A stretch of DNA of 64,000 bases from Enterococcus larvae (GCF_017830045.1 NZ_JAEDXU010000014.1:1-64000); one strand, 5' to 3'. Numbered from the stretch's first letter, positions 1 through 9,904 are shown. Numbers and translations are program-made. The notes: a model not told the origin generated them from the sequence alone.

Positions 1-335
1 ATATTCCTCATGGCGTAGCCTGTGCGTCTTTACTACCGACTGTGATGAAATACAACAAGGATTTTACCACTGAGAAATACCGTGAGATCGCGATTGCTTT
101 GGGCTTGGAAGGTGCAGAAGCAACGAGTATCGAAGGTGTGCGTGATGCCGCGTGTGAAGCAATCGACCAGTTAAGTAAGGATGTCGGCATTCCTGCAACA
201 ATTTCCGAGCTGGGGGTGAAGGCGGAGGACATTCCGCACATCGCACAGGATGCCTTCAAGGATGTGTGTACACCGGGGAATCCAAGAGACGCATCAGTAG
301 AAGAAATCATTGCGCTATATCAAAGCTTGATGTAG
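1..335 (+). CDS. Iron-containing alcohol dehydrogenase, C-terminal fragment
   Basis: This is the 3' end of a group III (iron-dependent) alcohol dehydrogenase; the reading frame is open from base 3 and the gene begins upstream of the window. The visible part opens with PHGVACASLLPTVMKYN, the region that carries a metal-binding histidine in this family, and ends with GNPRDASVEEIIALYQSLM, a typical family C-terminus. Family members reduce aldehydes such as lactaldehyde, propanal or acetaldehyde with NAD(P)H in the cytoplasm. The substrate cannot be told from about 110 residues; FucO-like lactaldehyde reductase is one possibility. An internal ATG at 42 is not the start. A strong terminator follows 12 bases after the stop. 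Confidence 0.85.
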   Translation, partial: IPHGVACASLLPTVMKYNKDFTTEKYREIAIALGLEGAEATSIEGVRDAACEAIDQLSKDVGIPATISELGVKAEDIPHIAQDAFKDVCTPGNPRDASVEEIIALYQSLM

Positions 336-346
336 GAAAGAAAGTC

Positions 347-378
347 AGAGGTTGGATTGGAAAATCCAACCTCTTTTA
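347..378 (+). terminator. Rho-independent terminator of the alcohol dehydrogenase gene
   Basis: An AGAGGTTGGATT / AATCCAACCTCT hairpin with a 4-base loop is followed by TTTT. It ends the upstream transcript before the pyrG promoter. Confidence 0.85.
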
Positions 379-448
379 ATGAAAAAAAGACCTGCCAGTC
401 GTAAAATTAGATTATGATTGTTATAAAACGCTATCTTCACATTATCAC

Positions 449-559
449 TTGACCTTGAAAGCTTTTGCTTGTATTATACTACTTGGGCACCTTTTAAAAG
501 GTCAGAAATTGAATGTTACTCGCTCCCTATTCATTTGGATAGGGGCGTTTTCTTTTTTT
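449..559 (+). promoter_or_regulatory. pyrG promoter and CTP-responsive attenuation leader (GGGC start)
   Basis: A promoter TTGACC (449-454), 17-bp spacer, TATTAT (472-477) places the transcript start at GGGC (485-488). A hairpin with CTCCCTAT in its 5' arm and ATAGGGG in its 3' arm (about 523-545), followed by TTTTCTTTTTTT (548-559), lies before pyrG. This is the layout known for pyrG in Bacillus subtilis and relatives. When CTP is low the polymerase stutters at GGGC and adds extra G residues, and the poly-G 5' end pairs with the C/U-rich arm of the terminator and prevents termination. Every element is visible here; function is inferred from that precedent. Confidence 0.85.
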
Positions 560-569
560 ATAAGAGTAA

Positions 570-2225
<1,656 letters not shown>

Positions 2226-2242
2226 AAAAAATGAAACGTAAG

Positions 2243-2280
2243 ACCTGTTAAGAGCAATTTTGCTTTTGACAGGTTTTTTG
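2243..2280 (+). terminator. pyrG terminator
   Basis: An ACCTGT / ACAGGT outer stem with AGAGCA / TGCTTT inner pairing is followed by TTTTTTG. Confidence 0.85.
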
Positions 2281-2288
2281 TTTGTTCA

Positions 2289-2346
2289 AAAAAACCCCTA
2301 TAAGCGCAGCCGTTGAATAAAGCGGATCTGTCTTATAGGGGTTTTG
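2289..2346. terminator. Terminator hairpin downstream of pbp1A, A/T tracts on both sides
   Basis: An ACCCCTATAAG / CTTATAGGGGT stem of 11 bp has an A run on the left and a T run on the right, so it can work on both strands. On the minus strand it ends the recU-pbp1A transcript 20 bases after the pbp1A stop. On the plus strand it backs up the pyrG terminator. Confidence 0.85.
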
Positions 2347-2366
2347 AATTATCTATTTGTGATCCG

Positions 2367-4646
2367 TCAGGGCGTCGGTGTCGGATCAGGTGTCGGGGTG
2401 GGGTCCGGCGTCGGCTCTTCCTCAGAGCTTGGCGTTGGTTCTTCTTCGGAGCTAGGTGTCGGCTCTTCTTCAGAACTTGGCGTCGGTTCCGGTTCGACTG
2501 TCGGAGTAGGTTCTTCGGCAGTACTTGAGCTTGATGAACTGGATGAGCTCTCACTGCTTGACTCAGAAGTCGTAGTACTTGTTTGAACCTCGCTCGTATA
2601 TATCGATGTCTGTGTCTGAGCGCCTTTTACATACAACTCTGAACCAATACGAACTACACTATCAGGCATTTCCCAGTCGTCGTTTGATACACTTTGAGAA
2701 AGATAAAGCATCATTTCCCGGTAAATGTCTGAGGCCGTTCCCCAGTACTCTGAATGGATTGGTGTATCTCGATTTTCATAGCCTGTCCAGACGGAAATCG
2801 CATAATGGGTGCTATAGCCAACGAAGCTGCTGTCTGGGGCAATATTAGATTGACCAACCATGCCCATTCTTACTAGATCTTCATCGGAATAGTTGGAGGT
2901 TCCTGTTTTACCTGCTTGGATCAGACCGTCGATTGCCGCATTATTGACCCCTTCAGTGATAACATCCTTCAGCATATCTGTCATCATATAAGCAGTGGAG
3001 TCCTTCATTGCTCGTGTGCTCTCAGTAGAGAACTCGTCAACAGAATCATCCTGATAAACAACTCTGCTGACGTAATAAGGCTTGTTGTACGTACCGCCAT
3101 TACCAAATGCGGCGTAGGCCGCTGCCAGTTTCAGAGAAGATACACCATATTTACCACCGCCAAGATCAGAGGTATTACTTGAAATCGCATTGGCTTGTTC
3201 GATAGGGTTGAATTCAATATCCAGTCCTTTTAGGAATTCCGCGGCTTTATCTCCGCCTACGGCATCAAAGGTCTGAACAGCCGTCGTGTTTCTTGAATAA
3301 ACGATTGCTTTACGCATGGTCATCGATCCGAAATACTGTAAATCGGAGTTGAAGACTGAGGTTGAGGTTCCTTTATAAGTAGTCGGTTGATCCACCATCA
3401 TTTTTCCAGTCGAGTAATCTAAATACTCGATTGCTGGACCGTAATCTACCATAGGCTTCATTGTCGAACCAACATCGCGTCCAGTATTAACTGCCAGGTT
3501 TTCTGTTAATTGGGCATCATCCGGAATATTTCTTCGGCCAATCTGAGCTTTGACCTGTCCAGTTTTAACATCGATCACAGTAGAAGCAACCTGTAAATCA
3601 GCATCAGGGTATTCTACATATTGATCTGTGTTGATGATGTCAAATAAGTATTTCTGAGCATTCATATCAAGATTTGTATAAATATCTAAGCCATCAGTGT
3701 AGACGTTTTTACCTGTCTTTTCTTCAACCTCTGCAATAACCTCTGTCACATAATTATCAATGACTTTTCGATCAGCAGTAGATTGGTTTAGCGGCTGCAG
3801 ACCATCTTCAACCGGTGTTGCAACAGCTTGTTTATATTCTTCTTCAGTGATTTTATCGTTTTGTTCCATTGTAAGGAGAACGATGTCCCGTCGCTCCTTT
3901 GCTAATTCCGGGTTTGTATATGGATCATAATCATTTGGAGCTTGCGGCATTCCCGCAAGTAGTGCTGTCTGTGAAAGATTCAGCTCGGACAATGGTTTGC
4001 CAAAATAAGTCTGTGCAGCAGTCTCCATACCATAGACACCGTTTGCCATATAAACTTTGTTTATATAATAGGTAAGGATTTCTGATTTAGAGTTTTCTCT
4101 TTCCAATTCTACAGCCATCCAAGCTTCCTGTGCTTTTCTTTTCAGTGTCTGATCAGATGCTTTTGTTGAGAAGAAAGAGAGCTTGATCAATTGCTGAGTA
4201 AGTGTACTACCACCTTGCAATCCGCCGGTTTTAAGGTTGGAGAATAGCGAACCGACGATCCGAATCGGGTCGACTCCGTTATGCTTATAAAAACGTTTAT
4301 CCTCAACAGATACGACAGCATCCTTCAATAATTGAGGTACATCGTTTGGCTGGATGATTTCTCGTTTTTCTGATCCTAAATCTTCAAAGACTTCATTATT
4401 GATGTCATAAAGCTTTGAGGATACAGTATCGCTTAATCGAGATTCATCCAGTTCGGGTGCATCTTTCGCATAGAACCAGAAAAGTCCGACTCCACTTAAT
4501 AGCCCGATGAAGCCCAACGCAACAAGACCAATCAGTATTTTCACAAAAATTTTCTTTTTCTTTTTAGGAGTACCGGTCCCGCCAGGCATTCCTGTCGAGG
4601 GTTGGGTACCATGTTTTTGGGAACGTGTCCCGAATTCGCTTGCCAT
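2367..4646 (-). CDS. pbp1A: Class A penicillin-binding protein 1A (bifunctional transglycosylase/transpeptidase)
   Basis: This membrane-anchored class A PBP polymerises glycan strands and cross-links peptides outside the membrane. The 759 residues show a short cytoplasmic N-terminus, one membrane anchor near residues 35-60, and a GT51 glycosyltransferase domain with EDKRFYKHNGVD (catalytic Glu) and GGSTLTQQLIK. The transpeptidase domain has the active-site motif STMK (in GSTMKPMVDY), SRN and KTGT (AGKTGTSNY). The C-terminus is a low-complexity tail: a serine-rich stretch, then three PTPSSEEE units and PTPDPTP repeats, probably wall-spanning. It lies 27 bases downstream of recU and is co-transcribed with it, an arrangement conserved in Firmicutes. 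Confidence 0.96.
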   Translation of the reverse strand: MASEFGTRSQKHGTQPSTGMPGGTGTPKKKKKIFVKILIGLVALGFIGLLSGVGLFWFYAKDAPELDESRLSDTVSSKLYDINNEVFEDLGSEKREIIQPNDVPQLLKDAVVSVEDKRFYKHNGVDPIRIVGSLFSNLKTGGLQGGSTLTQQLIKLSFFSTKASDQTLKRKAQEAWMAVELERENSKSEILTYYINKVYMANGVYGMETAAQTYFGKPLSELNLSQTALLAGMPQAPNDYDPYTNPELAKERRDIVLLTMEQNDKITEEEYKQAVATPVEDGLQPLNQSTADRKVIDNYVTEVIAEVEEKTGKNVYTDGLDIYTNLDMNAQKYLFDIINTDQYVEYPDADLQVASTVIDVKTGQVKAQIGRRNIPDDAQLTENLAVNTGRDVGSTMKPMVDYGPAIEYLDYSTGKMMVDQPTTYKGTSTSVFNSDLQYFGSMTMRKAIVYSRNTTAVQTFDAVGGDKAAEFLKGLDIEFNPIEQANAISSNTSDLGGGKYGVSSLKLAAAYAAFGNGGTYNKPYYVSRVVYQDDSVDEFSTESTRAMKDSTAYMMTDMLKDVITEGVNNAAIDGLIQAGKTGTSNYSDEDLVRMGMVGQSNIAPDSSFVGYSTHYAISVWTGYENRDTPIHSEYWGTASDIYREMMLYLSQSVSNDDWEMPDSVVRIGSELYVKGAQTQTSIYTSEVQTSTTTSESSSESSSSSSSSSTAEEPTPTVEPEPTPSSEEEPTPSSEEEPTPSSEEEPTPDPTPTPDPTPTP
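2375..2560 (-). repeat. Tandem 24-bp repeats encoding the PTPSSEEE tail of PBP1A
   Basis: Near-identical 24-bp units encode PTPSSEEE three times, followed by PTPDPTP units, and preceded by a run of serine codons. Copies differ at third positions. Such tracts can change length by slippage, so the tail may vary between strains. Confidence 0.8.
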
Positions 4647-4673
4647 ATTTATTTGCTCCTTTTTGATTTAACT

Positions 4674-5297
4674 TCATTCATTGTTTTGAATACTTTGAAT
4701 GTATTGATCAACTGCTTTCAAATAGGGGACTCTGGGAGCGAGACCAAGTGTAATCTCGATTCCTTCGGTTTCCAATGTATTCAAGTGCAGAGATTTTTTT
4801 CCTGATGGTTGTTCTGACCAGTAATGGATCAGTCGTTCACCGCTTAGAAAGAAACAGCGATTTAAAGATGAAAACCACAGCAGAACAAAACAAATTCCCT
4901 GCTGTGCCATACATTGCTTCATATGAACGATTTGATGTTCATGAAAGTTTTTGAAGGGGAAGGAGGTTTTGTTCTTCGTTTCCTTCGCTTCAAAGTCTAA
5001 GTAGTGTCCCTTGTACACACCATTATAATCTGTCGTGGAAGCTTGTCTAAAATAGGCTTCTTTGATAACCGCGGCACTTCTGCGGGGATAATCGACCTTC
5101 ACGATTTGAACAGGCGTCGGTTTCTTGTGGATCACGGCTGCTCCTCGTGTTAAGTAGTAGCTGTTGCTTTGATTGATCTCGTCTTCAAAATCCATGCCCC
5201 GTTTAGCAAAATCAACAGTCTTCTTTTTTTCTTGTTTTTTTTTCTTAGATGCTTCATTATTGTTGAAGGGGGTTCCGTTTGGATAATGAAAAACCAT
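4674..5297 (-). CDS. recU: Holliday junction resolvase RecU
   Basis: RecU cleaves Holliday junctions in recombination and chromosome segregation in Firmicutes. The 207-residue protein begins MVFHYPNGTPF, the typical RecU start. It carries the nuclease core around TTDYNGVYKGHYLDFEAKET, with Asp and the Glu-x-Lys of the metal site, followed by FPFKNFHEHQIVHM. I chose ATG 5297: the AGGAG at 5308-5312 sits 10 bases away, whereas the in-frame GTG at 5306 is only 1 base from it. pbp1A follows 27 bases downstream in the same transcript. An extended -10 (TGATATAAT on minus, about 5320-5328) lies just upstream. Confidence 0.95.
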   Translation of the reverse strand: MVFHYPNGTPFNNNEASKKKKQEKKKTVDFAKRGMDFEDEINQSNSYYLTRGAAVIHKKPTPVQIVKVDYPRRSAAVIKEAYFRQASTTDYNGVYKGHYLDFEAKETKNKTSFPFKNFHEHQIVHMKQCMAQQGICFVLLWFSSLNRCFFLSGERLIHYWSEQPSGKKSLHLNTLETEGIEITLGLAPRVPYLKAVDQYIQSIQNNE

Positions 5298-5319
5298 ATC
5301 TATCACACTCCTAGCGAAT

Positions 5320-5328
5320 ATTATATCA
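5320..5328 (-). promoter_or_regulatory. Putative extended -10 promoter of recU-pbp1A
   Basis: On the minus strand TGATATAAT gives a consensus -10 with an upstream TG. No good -35 is seen. It lies in the gap between the divergent recU and ypsA genes. Confidence 0.5.
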
Positions 5329-5359
5329 AAAAAAGCACATGAAGGAAAAGGAAAGTCTT

Positions 5360-5899
5360 ATGGAAGTCGTAAAAACCGTATTTGTTACAGGATACAGGAG
5401 CTTCGAATTGAATATATTTCAAGACAATGACCCGAAAGCAGCGGTTATTAAAAAAGTCTTAAAAAGCGAGCTGGTCAACTTTATAGAAGAGGGTGTTGAA
5501 TGGTTTTTGATTTCAGGTAATCTCGGTGTCGAGCTTTGGGCAGGCGAAGTTGTTCTGGAGTTAAAGCAGGAATATGATGTAAAGCTTGGCATTCTTTATC
5601 CTTTTCAAGGCTTTGGAGAAAATTGGAATGAAAAGAATAAGCTGCTTCTGGAAAAAGTAGAGGGGCAGGCGGATTATGTTGATTTTGTCAGTCGTCGACC
5701 GTATCAGTCGCCGGCACAGCTAAAAGGGCATACGACATTCATTCTTAACCATTCACAGGCGGCTTTGATGATCTATGATAAAGAGTATCCCGGTAAAAGT
5801 ATGTATTTTCTTAAAGACGCAGAATCCTTTGCAGAGACGCATTTCTATGAAAATCGGTTGATTTCTATGGATGATTTACAAAATTTTTCTCATGAATAA
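5360..5899 (+). CDS. ypsA: YpsA-family protein (DUF1273, SLOG-like nucleotide-binding fold)
   Basis: This 179-residue protein matches the YpsA/DUF1273 family. The start TVFVTGYRSFELNIF and the later LISGNLGVELWAGEVVLEL motif are typical of the SLOG/lysine-decarboxylase-like Rossmann fold that binds nucleotides. In B. subtilis and S. aureus, YpsA has been linked to cell division and oxidative stress and works near GpsB, whose gene follows here; the biochemical reaction is unknown. I prefer ATG 5360, with AAGGAAAG just upstream, over the in-frame ATG 5339, which adds seven residues and lacks a ribosome binding site. Confidence 0.9.
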   Translation: MEVVKTVFVTGYRSFELNIFQDNDPKAAVIKKVLKSELVNFIEEGVEWFLISGNLGVELWAGEVVLELKQEYDVKLGILYPFQGFGENWNEKNKLLLEKVEGQADYVDFVSRRPYQSPAQLKGHTTFILNHSQAALMIYDKEYPGKSMYFLKDAESFAETHFYENRLISMDDLQNFSHE

Positions 5900-5908
5900 A
5901 GAATCTGT

Positions 5909-5937
5909 TTGATTTTCCCGCTGTTTTTAGATACAAT
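5909..5937 (+). promoter_or_regulatory. gpsB promoter
   Basis: TTGATT (5909-5914), a 17-bp spacer and TACAAT (5932-5937) make a good sigma-A promoter 57 bases before gpsB. Confidence 0.75.
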
Positions 5938-5993
5938 GAAAATGTTGAATTATGAATTGGGCTAATGAGTAAAGAATATAATGAGGTGTAGAT

Positions 5994-6404
5994 ATGGCAA
6001 ATTTGATATACAACCCAAAAGAAATCCTACAAAAAGAATTTAAATCGAAAATGCGAGGCTATGATCCAATCGAAGTGGATGAGTTTTTAGATAACGTCAT
6101 CAAAGACTACGAAGCATTTAATAAAGAGATCTTGGCATTACAAGAAGAAAACAGTCGTCTTACTGCAAAACTTGATCAAGCATCTAAAGTTTCTCAAGCA
6201 ATGCCTTCAAGAAGTGCAGGTATGCAGGAAGCACCTAAGAGTGCTGCTGTGACTAACTTCGATATCCTAAAAAGATTGTCTAACTTGGAAAGAGAAGTTT
6301 TCGGTAAGAAGCTTGATGATACGCCGGCACCTCCTCGTACAACACCAACGTACGAACCAGCACCACAACCGTCCCATGATAATGCTGAAACACGTCAATT
6401 CTAA
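5994..6404 (+). CDS. gpsB: Cell division regulator GpsB
   Basis: GpsB is a DivIVA-like adaptor that links class A PBPs, cell division proteins and Ser/Thr kinase signalling at the septum. The 136-residue protein has the conserved N-terminal membrane-binding and dimer domain (IYNPKEILQKEFKSKMRGY then VDEFLDNVIKDYEAF), a coiled coil to about residue 65, a linker, and the short C-terminal trimerising helix (FDILKRLSNLEREVFG). The end is a flexible Pro/Thr-rich tail. Start ATG 5994 has GAGGTG upstream. The nearby pbp1A encodes a known type of client, which fits the GpsB role. Confidence 0.96.
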   Translation: MANLIYNPKEILQKEFKSKMRGYDPIEVDEFLDNVIKDYEAFNKEILALQEENSRLTAKLDQASKVSQAMPSRSAGMQEAPKSAAVTNFDILKRLSNLEREVFGKKLDDTPAPPRTTPTYEPAPQPSHDNAETRQF

Positions 6405-6413
6405 GAATTGATA

Positions 6414-6453
6414 GTATAGATGAATCCTTGTATTTCTTTACTAGGATTTATAC
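6414..6453 (+). repeat. Small hairpin with AATCCT / AGGATT arms upstream of rnpB
   Basis: GTATAGATGAATCCT and AGGATTTATAC form an imperfect stem with a 14-base loop between gpsB and rnpB. There is no T run, so it is not a clear terminator. It resembles the ends of the AGGATTTATAT repeat family seen elsewhere in this window. Confidence 0.4.
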
Positions 6454-6457
6454 AGAT

Positions 6458-6853
6458 GAATACCTGTAATTTTCGGGTTACCGCGGTCTGAGTGATCAGG
6501 CTGAGGAAAGTCCATGCTCGCACAGACTGAGATGTCTGTAGTGTTCGTGCTTAGCGAAACCATAAGCTAAGGTACTCTTTTAGAGTAACGGCAGGAAAAA
6601 ACGGCTAAGGCTTCGGCTATGTCTGAGTATCCTTGAAAGTGCCACAGTGACGAAGCAGTACGGGAAACCGTGCTGGTGGAACGCGGTAAACCCCTCGAGC
6701 GAGCAACCCAAATTTTGGTAGGGGCACTCTTCTAAAGGAAATGAACGAGTAGAAGAGGCAGAATACTTCTGCAGATAGATGGTAACCATCAGTTTTTTTA
6801 CCTGAGAAAAATCTGATACAGAACATGGCTTATAGAAAATTACAGGCAATCAG
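6458..6853 (+). ncRNA. rnpB: RNase P RNA (Bacillus type B)
   Basis: This is the catalytic RNA of RNase P, which matures the 5' ends of tRNAs. The ends pair to form P1 (CCTGTAATTTT at 6463 with AAAATTACAGG ending about 6845). Hallmarks include GAGGAAAGTCCATGCTCGCA (conserved region I), the GTGCCACAGTGACG stretch, GAAACCGTG, GGTGGAACGCGGTAAACCCC, and the 3' CAGAACATGGCTTATAGAAA core closing P4. The size, about 390 nt, fits a type B RNA. Exact ends are uncertain by a few bases. Open frames on the opposite strand across this region are spurious. Confidence 0.95.
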
Positions 6854-6858
6854 GCTGA

Positions 6859-6890
6859 CCTTCCAACATTGTTGTGAAGGCTTTTTTTAC
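6859..6890 (+). terminator. rnpB terminator
   Basis: A CCTTCCAACA / TGTTGTGAAGG hairpin is followed by CTTTTTTT directly after RNase P RNA. Confidence 0.9.
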
Positions 6891-7034
6891 GAATAGAGGC
6901 TGTAGTGATGATAAATCAACAGCTCTTTTCTTTTACGATAAAGTGAGAAATAGAAGTATAGGACTATAAACGATTCATTAAATTAGGAAGCCTTTCTGAT
7001 GAATCCGTGTGAATAAAAAGATAGGAGAACTAGC

Positions 7035-8204
7035 ATGACAGATAAAACATATCAGCTTGTTGCAACAGCAGCCAGCGGCCTTGAAGCCTTGGTTGGAAAA
7101 GAACTGAAGGATCTTGGCATCCCTTGTCAGGTAGAAAACGGCAGAGCACGCTTTGAAGGAACTATGGAGACCATTGCAACAGCAAATCTTTGGTTGAGAA
7201 CAGCCGACCGTGTCAAAATCGTTGTGGGTGAATTTGATGCTTACAGCTTTGACGAATTATTTGAAAAGGTCAAAGCGCTCCCTTGGGAAGATCTTCTGCC
7301 TTTTGATGCAGAGTTTCCTGTAGCAGGTAAATCCATCAAGTCCAAACTTTATAGTACACCGGATTGTCAGGCAATCACCAAGCGCGCCATCGTCAATCGT
7401 CTTCGAGAAGTCTATCATCGCCCAGCAAGTGTACCATTACCTGAGAGCGGTGCGTTCTTTCAATTAGAAGTTGCCTTACTGAAGGATCATGTAATGGTGA
7501 CACTTGATACGACTGGACCAAGTCTTTTCAAGCGAGGCTATCGTCTTGAAAAAGGTGGAGCGCCTCTTAAGGAAAATATGGCTGCAGCATTAGTACTGCT
7601 GACAAACTGGCGCAAAGATCGTCCATTTTTTGATCCGGTTTGCGGTTCCGGTACCTTGTGTATAGAAGCGGCATTGATTGGTCATAATATTGCACCGGGC
7701 TTTAATCGTGAATTTGCCTTTGAAGCGTGGGACTGGTTTGATTCATCTGTTGTTGAGAAGGTTCGTGCAGAGGCAGAGGAACAGGCTGATTATGATATTG
7801 AACTTGATATCAGTGGTTCAGATATCAATGGCCGGATGATCGAGATTGCTAAGGCTAATGCGGAAGAGATTGGATTAGGCGACTCAATCAATTTCAAACA
7901 GCTGGCAGTCAAAGATTTCTCTACAGATAAAGAGTACGGCGTAATGGTTGCTAATCCACCATATGGAGAACGTCTGGGAGATGAAGAAGCAGTAAGAGAG
8001 CTGTACAAGGAAATGGGCCAAGTATTCCGTCCAATGAAAACTTGGAGCAAATATATTTTGACGAGTGATTTATCATTTGAACAGTATTATGGAGAAAAGG
8101 CTACAAAGAAACGAAAACTTTATAATGGTGCACTTCGGACCGATCTATTCCAATTCTGGGGAGAGCGTCCACCAAGAAAACCAAGAACAGAAGAAGAGGG
8201 ATAA
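7035..8204 (+). CDS. rlmL: THUMP-domain class I rRNA methyltransferase (RlmL/YpsC family)
   Basis: This is predicted to methylate N2 of a guanosine in 23S rRNA using SAM. The 389-residue protein has an N-terminal THUMP RNA-binding domain (about residues 1-160) and a C-terminal Rossmann methyltransferase. The SAM motif is FFDPVCGSGTLCIEAAL (near 200) and the catalytic motif is NPPYGER (near 308). This short Firmicutes form (YpsC) lacks the second methyltransferase domain found in E. coli RlmL. It sits after rnpB, as in other enterococci, and two bases before the carboxypeptidase gene, so the two are probably co-transcribed. Confidence 0.93.
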   Translation: MTDKTYQLVATAASGLEALVGKELKDLGIPCQVENGRARFEGTMETIATANLWLRTADRVKIVVGEFDAYSFDELFEKVKALPWEDLLPFDAEFPVAGKSIKSKLYSTPDCQAITKRAIVNRLREVYHRPASVPLPESGAFFQLEVALLKDHVMVTLDTTGPSLFKRGYRLEKGGAPLKENMAAALVLLTNWRKDRPFFDPVCGSGTLCIEAALIGHNIAPGFNREFAFEAWDWFDSSVVEKVRAEAEEQADYDIELDISGSDINGRMIEIAKANAEEIGLGDSINFKQLAVKDFSTDKEYGVMVANPPYGERLGDEEAVRELYKEMGQVFRPMKTWSKYILTSDLSFEQYYGEKATKKRKLYNGALRTDLFQFWGERPPRKPRTEEEG

Positions 8205-8206
8205 TT

Positions 8207-9715
8207 ATGAACGAGACGTCATTTCTAAGAGAGATAAAAGAGATCGATATGTTGAATCAGTCTTTGGGACTTCTTGAGTGGGATGGGCAGACAGGAATGC
8301 CCGAAGCATCAAGCAGTTTTCGTGGAGATGTTGTCGGTTATCTCAATAAATTAGCTTTTGAAAAAAGTACAGGACCTGTCATCCAAGAAGCAGTGACCTA
8401 TTTCTCAGAGCATCCTGATGAGCTGTCTGAGGTAGGCGGAGAAGTATTCAGAGAAGTCAAGGAAGAGTACGAGCGCAACCATAGCATTGCACCCGAGCGA
8501 ATGGAAGCCTATCATGGGGAAATCTCAAAGGCACACACAGCTTGGCTGAACGCAAGAGCGAAGAAGGATTTCACTGAGATGAAGCAATCTATCGGTGACT
8601 TGATTGCCTTTCTAAAGGAGTTTATCCCACACTGGCAAAAGGAAGAAAAAACAGCCTACGATGTACTGTTGAATCAATATGAGCCGGGTCTGACTGTTGA
8701 AAAATTGGATCAGTTGTTTTCTGAATTGAAGACAGGTATCATGAGCATCAGAAAAGAAATCGCTGAAAAAGGCACTGTTCCTAGAACGGATTTTCTGTCT
8801 CGTCATGTGTCAAAGGAACAGCAGAAACGATTTGTCATGGATGTGGCACAGCAGCTAGGCTATGATTTTTCTAAAGGACGCTTGGATGATACGGTTCATC
8901 CGTTTATGCTGGATTTAAATCGTAACGATGCAAGAATCACTACACGTTGGGATGAAGCCAATTTTTCCATGGCAGTTTTTGGCGTGATCCATGAAGCCGG
9001 TCACGGAATTTATGAGCAAAATATCGATCCTAAATATGATTATACGCCATTGTCAACAGGCGCTTCTATGGGGATTCATGAATCTCAGTCTTTGTTCAAT
9101 GAAATTATTTTAGGGAGTAATAGAAATTTCTGGAAGAAGCAGTATCCATTGTTCCAAAAGTACACAGAAGGAACTTTTGATGATATTGATTTTGATACCT
9201 TCTACAGAGGCTTGAAGGAAACGAAGGCGAGCTTGATTCGGATTGAAGCAGACAGCCTGACGTATCCACTTCATATCATCATCCGTTATGAAATTGAAAA
9301 GATGATCTTTAATGAAGAGGCTGCTCTTGAAGAATTGCCGAAAATTTGGGCAGACAAATATGAAGAGTATCTGGGTATCCGTCCGGAAAATGATTTGGAA
9401 GGGATCCTTCAAGATGTTCATTGGTCTGGAGGCAGTTTTGGGTATTTCCCATCCTATGCATTAGGTTATATGTACGCAGCGCAACTATGTCATACACTGG
9501 AACAGGATGTGAAGTTGAATGATGTTCTTCTATCAGATAACTATGCGCCGATTTATAATTGGATGACAGAAAAAATTCATCGTTTTGGTGCATCTAAAAA
9601 GCCGAATGAGCTAATCGTGAATGCGACAGGGGAAGAACTGAGCCCAAGCTATTTGATCGACTACATGAAAGCTGTATATTTTGATGTATACCAGATCGAA
9701 GCAACAGATAAATAA
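8207..9715 (+). CDS. M32-family metallocarboxypeptidase (thermostable carboxypeptidase 1 type)
   Basis: M32 carboxypeptidases remove C-terminal residues from peptides and act in the cytoplasm. The 502-residue protein is the usual family length and has the zinc motif HEAGH at about residues 262-266 (in VIHEAGHGIYEQ). It also shows GIHESQSLFNE, the third zinc-ligand region, and the family N-terminus on short helical domains. There is no signal peptide. The two-base gap from rlmL and the AGAAGAAGAGGG site inside the rlmL end indicate coupled translation. B. subtilis YpwA is a likely homologue. Confidence 0.93.
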   Translation: MNETSFLREIKEIDMLNQSLGLLEWDGQTGMPEASSSFRGDVVGYLNKLAFEKSTGPVIQEAVTYFSEHPDELSEVGGEVFREVKEEYERNHSIAPERMEAYHGEISKAHTAWLNARAKKDFTEMKQSIGDLIAFLKEFIPHWQKEEKTAYDVLLNQYEPGLTVEKLDQLFSELKTGIMSIRKEIAEKGTVPRTDFLSRHVSKEQQKRFVMDVAQQLGYDFSKGRLDDTVHPFMLDLNRNDARITTRWDEANFSMAVFGVIHEAGHGIYEQNIDPKYDYTPLSTGASMGIHESQSLFNEIILGSNRNFWKKQYPLFQKYTEGTFDDIDFDTFYRGLKETKASLIRIEADSLTYPLHIIIRYEIEKMIFNEEAALEELPKIWADKYEEYLGIRPENDLEGILQDVHWSGGSFGYFPSYALGYMYAAQLCHTLEQDVKLNDVLLSDNYAPIYNWMTEKIHRFGASKKPNELIVNATGEELSPSYLIDYMKAVYFDVYQIEATDK

Positions 9716-9726
9716 TGGAATGACTG

Positions 9727-9831
9727 TTATATAAATCCTATTAAAGAAGTACAATGACGCGATCTCCATTATTTTGTACGCTGAGAAAAGCTCACTTTTC
9801 ATGTGATGAATATTTATTAGGAGCTATATAA
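9727..9831 (+). repeat. About 105-bp intergenic inverted-repeat element (copy A)
   Basis: The left end TTATATAAATCCTATTAAA (9727-9745) is matched at the right end by the reverse complement of TTTATTAGGAGCTATATAA (9813-9831), 16 of 19 positions. Inside are further inverted repeats, GTACAA / TTTGTAC and GAAAAG / CTTTTC. The 20-base stretch ATATAAATCCTATTAAAGAA (9729-9748) recurs exactly at 56003-56022. It fills the gap between the carboxypeptidase and dnaD. It may be a MITE- or RUP-like element. Confidence 0.5.
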
Positions 9832-9904
9832 GCAGATTAGAAATTCTAAAAATGAAGGAATCGGTGAAATGCCGATTGAGTTTATGAGAAGGGAATGAAC
9901 AGCC

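Noticed and set aside
6580-6849. Open frames on the minus strand over rnpB
   Set aside because: They lie entirely within RNase P RNA, have no ribosome site, and their sequence is explained by RNA structure.
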